12,846 bases of DNA. It comes from an uncultured Dysosmobacter sp. GTDB taxonomy: Bacteria > Bacillota > Clostridia > Oscillospirales > Oscillospiraceae. The notes beneath the pieces were generated by a model. It was given only the letters and a program-made list of their open reading frames with translations. It was not told the DNA's origin and did not search any database. Positions within the stretch are counted from its first letter, which is position 1; every line of letters begins with the position of its first letter. Positions 6,670 through 12,846 of the stretch are shown piece by piece. The position numbers and the translations under genes were made by a program. Where the stretch lies: the NCBI GenBank assembly GCA_934504065.1, contig CAKSVQ010000056.1, forward strand, positions 1 to 12,846, in the 5' to 3' direction.

Positions 6670-7968
6670 ATGTCATATCATTATTTGCTGGATCTTGCCC
6701 TGATCCTTGTCAGCACCAAGGTGCTGGGACTGGTGACGCGCAAGTTCCAGATGCCGCAGGTGGTGGGCGCGCTGTTGGCGGGCTTGATTTTAGGCCCCGC
6801 CATGCTGAACGTGCTGACGGAAACGGAGTTTTTGTCCCAGCTCAGCGAGCTGGGCGTGATCGTGATCCTGTTCAGCGCCGGAATGGGCACCAGCCTGCCA
6901 GATCTGAAAAAAGCTGGAAAGCCCGGATTTCTGGTGGCCCTTTGCGGCGTGCTGGTGCCCATGGCCATGGGCACGGTGCTGGGGCTGCTAGCTGGCAAGG
7001 CCGGGTGGCTGCCCAATAACAGCCTGATCGAGGACGTGTTCCTCGGCACTATTTTGACGGCTACCTCCGTCAGCATCACCGTGGAAACGCTGAAGGAGCT
7101 GGGGAAGCTTGACACCAAGGTGGGCGGCACCATTCTGGCGGCGGCGCTGATCGACGATGTGCTGGGCCTGATCGCCCTGACGGTGGTCACCAGCTTTGCG
7201 GGCGAGGGCGTGAGCCTTGCGCTGGTGCTGGTGAAGATCGTGCTGTTCTTCGTGTTCGCCGTGGTGGTGGGCGTGGCCGCTGTGCGGTTCTTCCGCTGGA
7301 TGATCGGGCAGGCCTACGGCAAAAACCTGCGGCGCTACCCGGTGCTGGCCTTCGTGCTGTGTTTGCTGATGGCCTACTGCGCCGAGGAGTTTTTCGGCGT
7401 GGCGGACATCATCGGCGCGTTTGCCGCGGGCCTTGTGGTCTCCTCCACCCCCAAGGCGGAGTACATCGCCTCGAAATTCGACCCGCTGAGCTATCTGCTG
7501 CTCACCCCTGTCTTTTTCGCGGGCATCGGCATCAAGGCCGTGCTGCCGGACATGAATGCGGCTGTGGTGGCGTTTTCTCTGCTGCTGCTGGCGGTGGCCA
7601 TCCTTTCCAAGCTCATCGGCTGCGGTTTGGGTGCGAAGCTGTGCGGGTTTGATGGTCGGGAGTGCGTGCAGGTGGGCGCTGGCATGGCCTGCCGCGGCGA
7701 GGTGGCGCTGATCGTTGCCAACCGGGGGCTTTCCATGGGTGTGCTGAGCCAGACGCTGATGACCCCGGTCATCATTACTGTGGTAGGCTGCGCCGTGCTG
7801 ACCCCCGTGCTTTTGAAGCTGGTGTTCCGGGGCGAAAAGGAGCCCGACTTGCAGGAGAGCCCGCTGGTGGACCGCTATCGGGAGTCCGAGCAGTTGGATA
7901 TCGTCTCCGCCAACCTGCTGGACCGCAACCGGAAAATGCTGGACGAGGGCCAGAAAAAAAAGAAATAA
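6670..7968 (+). CDS. CPA2-family monovalent cation/proton antiporter
   Basis: Integral membrane protein of 432 residues, of the Na_H_Exchanger fold (KefB/NapA-like), with 12-13 hydrophobic segments from residue 6 to about 386. Visible landmarks are the first-helix block KFQMPQVVGALLAGLILGP (25-43), the crossing helix TATSVSITVETLKELG (130-145), and the ion-site helix AALIDDVLGLIAL (158-170). The pair Asp162-Asp163 is the type seen in electrogenic exchangers. Lys314 sits in a late helix. The C-terminal tail after about 387 is short and charged, ending in a Lys run, with no TrkA-N/RCK domain. Start choice: the ATG at 6670 follows GGAGAAAGG (6649-6657) by 12 bases; in-frame ATGs at 6628 and 6658 are too close to the promoter or ribosome site. 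It probably exchanges Na+ or K+ for H+; ion unknown. Monocistronic, divergent from the thiamine operon. Confidence 0.88.
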   Translation: MSYHYLLDLALILVSTKVLGLVTRKFQMPQVVGALLAGLILGPAMLNVLTETEFLSQLSELGVIVILFSAGMGTSLPDLKKAGKPGFLVALCGVLVPMAMGTVLGLLAGKAGWLPNNSLIEDVFLGTILTATSVSITVETLKELGKLDTKVGGTILAAALIDDVLGLIALTVVTSFAGEGVSLALVLVKIVLFFVFAVVVGVAAVRFFRWMIGQAYGKNLRRYPVLAFVLCLLMAYCAEEFFGVADIIGAFAAGLVVSSTPKAEYIASKFDPLSYLLLTPVFFAGIGIKAVLPDMNAAVVAFSLLLLAVAILSKLIGCGLGAKLCGFDGRECVQVGAGMACRGEVALIVANRGLSMGVLSQTLMTPVIITVVGCAVLTPVLLKLVFRGEKEPDLQESPLVDRYRESEQLDIVSANLLDRNRKMLDEGQKKKK

Positions 7969-8000
7969 TGTGGGAGTTGGCCTCGACATACCAACATAAA

Positions 8001-8046
8001 AGTCCCCCGCCCGGCACATTTGTGCCGGGCGGGGGACTGTAATTTT
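8001..8046 (+). terminator. Strong intrinsic terminator after the antiporter gene
   Basis: A perfect 18-bp stem (8001-8018 with 8021-8038), beginning AGTCCCCCGC and ending GCGGGGGACT, is followed by GTAATTTTT. It starts 33 bases after the antiporter stop codon. Confidence 0.9.
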
Positions 8047-8134
8047 TGGGGTGCACGGCCTTTGGCACGGAAGGGCGTGTGCGGTGGCCCGCAAAATGTG
8101 CAGGTAAAAATTGCGGCAAATGCCACACCGGGGA

Positions 8135-8157
8135 GACGCTGGAAGCGTCGATTTTTT
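8135..8157 (+). terminator. Second small hairpin with T run in the antiporter-lacI gap
   Basis: GACGCT-GGA-AGCGTC forms a 6-bp stem and is followed by GA and six T residues (8152-8157). It could be a back-up terminator for the antiporter or the 3' end of a short RNA from 8047-8134, but I see no clear promoter in that stretch. The whole non-coding gap runs 7969-8357 and otherwise holds the strong terminator, the lacI promoter and operator-like repeats. Confidence 0.5.
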
Positions 8158-8165
8158 CCTGCAAT

Positions 8166-8189
8166 GTTGCATTTCTATGAAAATACAAC
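8166..8189. promoter_or_regulatory. Imperfect palindrome, possible operator upstream of the lacI promoter
   Basis: A 24-base imperfect inverted repeat with ends GTTG...CAAC and inner ATTT...AAAT arms (18 of 24 positions symmetric) sits 23 bases upstream of the -35 box of the regulator gene. Its GTTGCA edge recurs at 8212-8217 within the -35 region. It is a candidate binding site for the LacI-type regulator encoded next door; no experimental support. Confidence 0.3.
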
Positions 8190-8212
8190 GCATTTTTCGT
8201 AGAATCTTACAG

Positions 8213-8241
8213 TTGCAAACGAGATTGTTACAAATTATACT
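8213..8241 (+). promoter_or_regulatory. Sigma-A promoter of the lacI-racemase-permease operon
   Basis: TTGCAA (8213-8218) and TATACT (8236-8241) are 17 bases apart. Transcription near 8248 gives a leader of about 110 bases. The -35 region overlaps GTTGCAAACGAG, whose GCAAACG core also occurs in the operator-like site at 6563-6575, so repressor binding here could block the promoter. Confidence 0.6.
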
Positions 8242-8357
8242 ATCTGTGAAAAAAGCAAGTTTTGAGCGATTTTGTTTCGCTTTTCTTTTTTACGGCGTTT
8301 CGTGCACGTACACGGAAGAAAAAGCCAGCCGCCCGATGGCGGAGAGGGGAGACTTCC

Positions 8358-9386
8358 ATGGCAAGCATTGAATCGATCGCGGCAAAGGCGGGCGTGTCCC
8401 GGGGAACGGTGGACCGCGTGCTGCACAACCGGGGGCAGGTGAAGCCGGAAACGGCGGAAAAGGTGCGCTCCGTCATGGCGGAAATGGACTTTCAGCCCAA
8501 CGCGCTGGGCCGGGCATTTTACCTGTCCCGGAAGAAGAACAAGATCGGCGTGCTGGTGGCCTTCCGCGAGCCGGACTTTCAAAAACAGGTGATGGAGGGC
8601 GTGGAAAGCGGCGTGGCCTACGCCAAGCAGCACGGCGTGGAAACGCTGGTGGAGTTCGCCTCCCCCAGCGACCCGGCGGGGTATCTGGCGGCGCTGGAGC
8701 GGCTGCTCTCAGGCAGCGTGCAGGGCCTTGCCCTGCGCGGCATCGCCTCCGATGAGATCCATACCAGGCTCAAGGCCGTGCGCAAGGCGCAGGGGGTGCC
8801 CACGGTGGTCTATAACCAGGACATCGACCCGGTGCTGCGGGACTGCTTTGTGGGGCAGGACTCCTACCAGAGCGGCCGCTGCGCGGCAGCGCTGATGGAA
8901 CAGATCACCGCCCCGGACGGCGCGTTGCTGGCCGTGGGCGTGGACAGGCTCCACGCCTCCAGTGAGGACCGCATCCGCGGCTTTGCCGACCACTTCCGCG
9001 CCCTGGGCGGCGCGGAGCGGCTTTCCGGCGTGGTGTATGGTGGCGGCGACCATGATCTGGTCTACTGCCTGACAAAGGAAAAGCTGCGGGAAACGGCGGG
9101 GCTTGCAGGCGTGTTCGTCAGCGGCGCAGGCCTTTCCGGCGCGGCGCAGGCCGTGGATGACGCGGGCCTTTCCGGCCGCGTAAAAGTGGTGGGCTTCGAC
9201 GTGACGGACTCCAACGTGGCCTTTATGAAAAAAGGCGCGGTGCAGTTTTTGATCGATCAGGGACCGTATGCCCAAGGCTACCGCTCCATTCAGCTACTGA
9301 CCGACGCCATTTTTCAGGACAAGGGTCTGGAGACGGCGTATTACGACACCGGAATTCAGATCAAGAATCTGTATAACTGTTCATAA
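8358..9386 (+). CDS. LacI-family transcriptional regulator with sugar-binding domain
   Basis: DNA-binding regulator of 342 residues. The N-terminal helix-turn-helix reads IESIAAKAGVSRGTVDRVLH (4-23), followed by the hinge region with PNALGRAFYL (47-56). The rest is a periplasmic-binding-protein-type effector domain starting at KIGVLVAFREPDF (62-74). It includes DIDPVLRDCFVGQDSYQSG, a typical cleft segment of the RbsB-like (type 1) fold. The recognition helix is the VSRGTVDR variant rather than the common VSxxTVSR. Start choice: the ATG at 8358 has GGAGAGGGGA 7 bases upstream and gives the standard LacI N-terminus. An in-frame TTG at 8262 would add 32 unrelated residues. It lies first in the operon, 34 bases before the LarA-like gene, so it probably controls its own operon with a sugar acid or phosphorylated sugar acid as effector. 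Confidence 0.93.
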   Translation: MASIESIAAKAGVSRGTVDRVLHNRGQVKPETAEKVRSVMAEMDFQPNALGRAFYLSRKKNKIGVLVAFREPDFQKQVMEGVESGVAYAKQHGVETLVEFASPSDPAGYLAALERLLSGSVQGLALRGIASDEIHTRLKAVRKAQGVPTVVYNQDIDPVLRDCFVGQDSYQSGRCAAALMEQITAPDGALLAVGVDRLHASSEDRIRGFADHFRALGGAERLSGVVYGGGDHDLVYCLTKEKLRETAGLAGVFVSGAGLSGAAQAVDDAGLSGRVKVVGFDVTDSNVAFMKKGAVQFLIDQGPYAQGYRSIQLLTDAIFQDKGLETAYYDTGIQIKNLYNCS

Positions 9387-9420
9387 ACGCCGCCCGCTGC
9401 GGCATGGGAGGAGATAAGAT

Positions 9421-10704
9421 ATGGAAACAATTACCAACCTCATCAAGGATACCCCAATCCCCAAAATGGTCCGGGTCCGCCAGAACTTTGACAAGACCTG
9501 CATCCCCGAGGGCGACATTGCCGCCACGGTCATCCGGGAGCTGGACCGCCCCGAGATCGGCGGCAAGATCCTGCCCGGCCAGAAGATCGCCATCACCTGC
9601 GGCAGCCGCGGCATCAACCACAATGCCCTGATGGCCCGCGCCATTGTGGACTTTGTCAGGTCCAAAGGCGGCGAACCCTTCATCGTGGCGGCCATGGGCA
9701 GCCACGGCGGCGCCACTGCCGAGGGCCAGCTTCAGATCCTCAAGGACTACGGCATTACGGAGGAGGCCATGGGCTGCCCCGTGAAAAGCTCCATGGAGAC
9801 GGTGCAGATCGGCACCTCCGGCGTGCGGCACCAGCCGGTGTTCATGGACAAAAACGCCGCCGAAGCCGACGGAATCATTCTTTTTAACCGCATCAAGCCC
9901 CACACCTCCTTCCGCGGCCCCTATGAAAGCGGCCTGATGAAGATGATGGCCATCGGCCTTGGCAAGCAGAAGGGCGCCGAGAGCATCCACCACCAGAGTC
10001 CCGCCATCATGCATGAGCTGGTGGAGGAGTATGGCCGGACGATGCTGGACAACGCCCCGGTGCTGGGCGGCATCGCCATCATTGAAAACGCCTATGACGA
10101 TACCTACCTCATCAAGGGCCTGAGCCCCGAAGAGATCATCACCGAGGAGCCCAAGCTCAAGGAGATTTCCTATCAGACCATTGCCCACCTGCTCTTTGAC
10201 AAGTGCGACGTGCTGGTGGTGGACAAGATCGGCAAGAACATCTCCGGCGACGGCATGGACCCCAACGTGTCCGGCCGCTTCGTGCTGCCCCAGTACTGCT
10301 CCGGCGGCATTCAGGCGGAAAAGTGCGTGGTTCTGGATATCACCGACGAGACCCACGGCAACGCGCAGGGCATCGGCCTTGCGGAGGTCACCACCCGCCG
10401 CCTTGTGAACCGGATGAAGCTGGAAATGACCTATCCCACCGGAGTGACCAACACCTTTTTGCACCTGATGAAGATTCCCATGATCATGGACAACGACCGG
10501 GAGGCCATCCAGCTTGCGCTGATGTGCTGCCCCGAGGCGGAGGACCACGACCACATGAAGATGATCCGCATTCCCAATACCGCCCACATCGGCGAGATCG
10601 AAATTTCCGAGGGAATGCTGCCGTTGGTGGAGAACAACCCCAGTTTCGAGGTGCTCACCGCCCCCTATGACCTGCCCTTTGACGAAAACGGCAACCTGTT
10701 TTAA
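9421..10704 (+). CDS. LarA-like (DUF2088) nickel-pincer 2-hydroxyacid racemase/epimerase
   Basis: A 427-residue cytoplasmic protein of the lactate-racemase family, whose members invert the 2-carbon of hydroxy acids using the nickel-pincer nucleotide. In Lactiplantibacillus LarA the key residues are Arg75, His108, His174, Lys184 and His200. Here candidates are Arg63 (GSRG), His95 (GSHGG), His161 (RIKPH), Lys174 (GLMK) and His190 (SIH). The 66-residue step between the first two His and the 16-residue step between Lys and the last His are identical; the His-Lys step is 13 instead of 10. This suggests a working cofactor site, including the Lys that holds the pincer. The ATG at 9421 follows GGGAGGAGATAAGAT. 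Neighbours (LacI regulator, GntP permease, UxaA-type dehydratase) suggest a sugar acid rather than lactate; D-gluconate 2-epimerase is a known activity in this superfamily. Substrate unproven. No larB, larC or larE is in the window. Confidence 0.85.
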   Translation: METITNLIKDTPIPKMVRVRQNFDKTCIPEGDIAATVIRELDRPEIGGKILPGQKIAITCGSRGINHNALMARAIVDFVRSKGGEPFIVAAMGSHGGATAEGQLQILKDYGITEEAMGCPVKSSMETVQIGTSGVRHQPVFMDKNAAEADGIILFNRIKPHTSFRGPYESGLMKMMAIGLGKQKGAESIHHQSPAIMHELVEEYGRTMLDNAPVLGGIAIIENAYDDTYLIKGLSPEEIITEEPKLKEISYQTIAHLLFDKCDVLVVDKIGKNISGDGMDPNVSGRFVLPQYCSGGIQAEKCVVLDITDETHGNAQGIGLAEVTTRRLVNRMKLEMTYPTGVTNTFLHLMKIPMIMDNDREAIQLALMCCPEAEDHDHMKMIRIPNTAHIGEIEISEGMLPLVENNPSFEVLTAPYDLPFDENGNLF

Positions 10705-10716
10705 AAAAGCCTGTGC

Positions 10717-10762
10717 GTCCGGCGGCCGTCTTGGGCCGACGCCCCGCCGGACACGCGGTTTT
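10717..10762 (+). terminator. GC-rich hairpin with short T run between the racemase and permease genes
   Basis: GTCCGGCGG (10717-10725) pairs perfectly with CCGCCGGAC (10744-10752), and CGTC/GACG can extend the stem inside. TTTT follows at 10759-10762. It fills the first part of the 118-base gap before the GntP gene; the rest is purine-rich up to the ribosome site. The weak T run suggests partial termination or 3'-end protection rather than the end of the operon. Confidence 0.5.
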
Positions 10763-10822
10763 GATAAGTAAGAAACAGCAAAGAAAAAGCGAAAAACGCG
10801 AAAAGAGAAAGGAAATCACACT

Positions 10823-12190
10823 ATGGTATCTCCTGCAATGCTGATCGTGGCACTGGTGATCGCCATCGCGATCATTCTGTTCTGCATCATCGTCCTCAAG
10901 CTCAATGCATCCATCGGCATGGTGCTGGCCAGCCTGTTCATGGGCGTGGCCGGAGGTCTTGACCTGATGACCACCATGGACACCATCTCCTCCGGCTTCG
11001 GCAGCATGATGACCAGCATCGGCCTGCCCGTGGGCTTCGGCACCATTCTGGGCCAGCTCATGAGCGACAGCGGCGCTGCCGACATCATTGCCGACAAGCT
11101 GGTCTCCGCCTTCCCGGCCAAGCGCTCCGTCTGGGGTCTGAGCCTTGCAGGCTTCGTGCTGTCCATCCCTGTGTTCTTCGACGTGACGTTCATCATCCTC
11201 ATTCCCATCGGCATCACCATTGCCGCCAAGATCGACATGAAGATGTGCTATGTCACGGGCTGCCTGACCATCGGCGCCACCACGGCCCACTGCGTGGTGC
11301 CCCCCACCCCCAACCCCCTGGCCGCTGCCGACATCTTTGGCTTTGACCTGGGCATCATGATGATCGTTGGCCTGATCGTGGGCTTCATCACCGTGATCGT
11401 TTCCGACTTTGTGTACATTAAGATCCACAACCGCGGCATCTGGAACGACGAAAAGGACGTGAACCACAGTTCCAACGTGGTGAACGAGCTGGTTGCCGCC
11501 CGCGCCGCCCAGAACGAGACCAAGGCCCGTCCCTCCTTCGGCATGGCCCTGCTGCCCGTGGTGATCCCCGTGGTGTGCATCCTCTTCGGCACCCTCGGCA
11601 GCGCCATGTTCGACGAATCTCCCCTGATCTGCAGCTTCCTCGGCAATAAGCTGGTGGCCATGACGCTGGGCACGCTGGGCGCTTACCTTGTGAGCCTGCC
11701 CTACATCGGCCGCGAGAATCTGGAAAAGTCCGCCGGCGAGGCCCTGAAGAGCGCCGGCGTGGTGCTGCTCATCACCGGTGCAGGCGGCTCCTTCTCCTCT
11801 GTCATCACCGCCACCGGCATCGGCAACGCTATCGTGAGCCTGCTGGGCACCAACACCACCTCCGTGATCCCCGCCATGTTCCTTGCCTATTTCATCGGCA
11901 TGATCTTCCGTGTGGCGCAGGGCTCCGGCACTGTGGCCGGCATGACCTCCATGGGCATCATGGCCACCATTGCCCCCGCCATCGGCTGCCATCCCGTGTG
12001 GATTGCACTGGCCTGCCTGTCCGGCGGCAACTCCATTGGCCATGTGAACGACTCCGGCTTCTGGGTCGCCACCAACATGTCCGGTCTGACGGTCACCGGA
12101 GGTCTCAAGACCTATACGCTGGGTTCCTTCATCTCCTCCGTGTGCATCTTCGTTCTGGCCCTGATCGGCGCGCTGGTCATCCCCCTGTAA
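10823..12190 (+). CDS. GntP-family gluconate/sugar-acid:H+ symporter
   Basis: Integral membrane importer of 455 residues with about 12-14 hydrophobic segments. The family signatures are clear: SIPVFFDVTFIILIPIG (114-130) and AHCVVPPTPNPLAAADIFG (155-173), together with a C-terminal AQGSGTVAGMTSMGI and SGGNSIGHVNDSGFW. GntP members carry gluconate, idonate, fructuronate, glycerate or D-serine with protons. The ATG at 10823 has AAAGGA at a spacing of 9 bases. It is downstream of the LarA-like gene and 49 bases before the SAF-domain gene, so it probably brings in the operon's hydroxy acid. Substrate cannot be read from the sequence. A 462-codon open frame on the opposite strand is a composition artefact. 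Confidence 0.93.
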   Translation: MVSPAMLIVALVIAIAIILFCIIVLKLNASIGMVLASLFMGVAGGLDLMTTMDTISSGFGSMMTSIGLPVGFGTILGQLMSDSGAADIIADKLVSAFPAKRSVWGLSLAGFVLSIPVFFDVTFIILIPIGITIAAKIDMKMCYVTGCLTIGATTAHCVVPPTPNPLAAADIFGFDLGIMMIVGLIVGFITVIVSDFVYIKIHNRGIWNDEKDVNHSSNVVNELVAARAAQNETKARPSFGMALLPVVIPVVCILFGTLGSAMFDESPLICSFLGNKLVAMTLGTLGAYLVSLPYIGRENLEKSAGEALKSAGVVLLITGAGGSFSSVITATGIGNAIVSLLGTNTTSVIPAMFLAYFIGMIFRVAQGSGTVAGMTSMGIMATIAPAIGCHPVWIALACLSGGNSIGHVNDSGFWVATNMSGLTVTGGLKTYTLGSFISSVCIFVLALIGALVIPL

Positions 12191-12239
12191 GCGCCCCTTT
12201 CACGGTTTCTGGTTTGCAATCAAAAAGGAGTAACAACAA

Positions 12240-12530
12240 ATGCGTAACGCGATGATTATTGACCCCAGAGACAACGTGGCGGTTGCCATCGAGCCCATCG
12301 CCAAGGGCGAAACGGCCACGTATGTCTGCGAGGGCAAAGAGGTCTCCCTCCCCGCTTTGGAAGACATCACCATCTATCACAAGCTGGCCACCCGGGACAT
12401 TGCCAAAGGCGAGCCCGTGGTGAAATATGGCGAGCATATCGGCATCGCCTCCTGTGATATTAAGGCCGGGGAGCACGTCCACGTGCACAACGTGGAGAGC
12501 CACCGGGAGAATCTGGAAGTCAAAGAGTAA
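12240..12530 (+). CDS. SAF-domain small subunit of a UxaA-type dehydratase/lyase
   Basis: A 96-residue cytoplasmic protein equal to the N-terminal SAF domain of altronate dehydratase. It matches the E. coli UxaA pattern of DNVAVAI (11-17), an AKG turn, KYGEHIGIASCDIKAGEHVHVHN (61-83) and a charged tail. In E. coli UxaA this domain is fused to the catalytic part; here, as in many Clostridia, it is a separate gene followed 20 bases later by the large subunit. The ATG has AAGGAG 7 bases upstream. The same split layout is used by (2R)-sulfolactate sulfo-lyase (SuyA with SuyB), which belongs to this superfamily, so the reaction could be loss of water from a sugar acid or of sulfite from sulfolactate. 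The neighbouring GntP permease favours a sugar acid. Confidence 0.9.
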   Translation: MRNAMIIDPRDNVAVAIEPIAKGETATYVCEGKEVSLPALEDITIYHKLATRDIAKGEPVVKYGEHIGIASCDIKAGEHVHVHNVESHRENLEVKE

Positions 12531-12550
12531 AGCGTAAGGAGAAAACGACC

Positions 12551-12846
12551 ATGACTTTTTACGGTTATAAGCGCCCCGACGGCCGCGTGGGCGTGCGGAA
12601 CCACGTGCTGATCCTGCCTGCCAGCGTGTGCGCTTCCGATACCACCCGCATCATTGCCCAGCAGGTGACCGGGGCGGTCACCTTCAATAACCAGCAGGGC
12701 TGCTCTCAGGTGGCCCCCGACCAGCAGCTGACCATGGACGTGATGGCGGGCTATGCCGCCAACCCCAATGTCTACGGCACGGTGGTGGTGTCTCTCGGCT
12801 GCGAGAACTGCCAGATGGATCTGGTGGTCAAGGCCATTGAAGAGCG
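12551..12846 (+). CDS. UxaA-type dehydratase/lyase large subunit, first 98 codons (runs off the window)
   Basis: Start of the catalytic subunit of the altronate/galactarate dehydratase family. It begins MTFYGYKRPDGRVGVRNHVL, matching the linker-to-catalytic junction of E. coli UxaA (ANGDVGVRNELWILPTVGC). It continues through QQGCSQVAPDQQ and SLGCENCQ, which align with YGCSQL and GLGCENNQ of UxaA; these Cys-containing loops are typical of the metal-binding core. The ATG at 12551 is preceded by AAGGAG at a spacing of 8. About 300 more residues are expected beyond the window. Altronate dehydratase makes 2-keto-3-deoxygluconate; SuyB-type sulfo-lyase is the main alternative. The full sequence is needed to decide. 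Confidence 0.9.
   Translation, partial: MTFYGYKRPDGRVGVRNHVLILPASVCASDTTRIIAQQVTGAVTFNNQQGCSQVAPDQQLTMDVMAGYAANPNVYGTVVVSLGCENCQMDLVVKAIEE

Noticed and set aside
6988..8193. 401-codon minus-strand open frame opposite the antiporter
   Set aside because: His/Gln-rich translation without motifs, and it crosses the perfect terminator stem; a shadow of the antiporter gene.
8213..8230. Possible CcpA catabolite-responsive element at the lacI promoter
   Set aside because: TGCAAACGAG matches only the first half of the consensus; the second half does not fit, so it is reported only as an operator-like element.
8262..8357. TTG-initiated N-terminal extension of the LacI regulator
   Set aside because: It would begin about 14 bases after the predicted transcription start, has no ribosome site, and adds residues in front of a standard LacI N-terminus.
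9361..10587. 408-codon minus-strand open frame opposite the LarA-like gene
   Set aside because: Low-complexity His/Gly/Val-rich translation, no recognisable family. The plus-strand frame has clear family motifs and a ribosome site.
10655..12043. 462-codon open frame on the minus strand
   Set aside because: It lies wholly opposite the GntP gene, is extremely rich in Gly, His, Ala and Asp with no domain pattern, and has no ribosome site. It is a by-product of GC-biased codon use.

Overview
The window looks like chromosomal DNA of a GC-rich anaerobic Firmicute of the Oscillospiraceae / Clostridium cluster IV kind. The clues are strong AGGAG-type ribosome binding sites, sigma-A promoters, a Gram-positive lipoprotein signal, a TPP riboswitch with transcription terminators, a LacI-type regulator, a GntP permease and a split UxaA-type dehydratase. 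This placement is an inference from style and gene content, not from a marker gene.

Left part, all on the minus strand. Positions 1-576 hold the N-terminal 192 codons of glyceraldehyde-3-phosphate dehydrogenase with its own promoter. A perfect hairpin terminator (725-764) separates it from a thiamine-salvage operon that runs leftward from a TPP riboswitch near 6500. The order is thiD, tenA, thiZ (ATPase), thiX (permease), a 220-base palindrome-rich spacer, thiY (binding lipoprotein) and an M20 zinc amidohydrolase. This matches the known route for salvage of formylaminopyrimidine from degraded thiamine. ThiXYZ imports it, an M20 deformylase (the role of YlmB) removes the formyl group, TenA hydrolyses the aminopyrimidine to HMP, and ThiD phosphorylates HMP to HMP-PP. 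The leader carries two consecutive intrinsic terminators after the aptamer.

Middle part. A CPA2-type cation/proton antiporter (6670-7968, plus strand) is divergent from the thiamine operon and ends at a very strong 18-bp-stem terminator. The 311 bases between it and the next gene hold that terminator, a second small hairpin with a T run, a sigma-A promoter and operator-like repeats.

Right part, all plus strand. A LacI-family regulator is followed by a LarA-like (DUF2088) nickel-pincer racemase/epimerase, a GntP-family sugar-acid permease, a small SAF-domain protein and the start of a UxaA-type dehydratase that runs off the window. Together they look like an inducible pathway that imports a 2-hydroxy acid, inverts its 2-carbon, and eliminates water (or sulfite, in the SuyAB branch of the family). 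The substrate cannot be fixed from sequence. This is the most interesting locus in the window.
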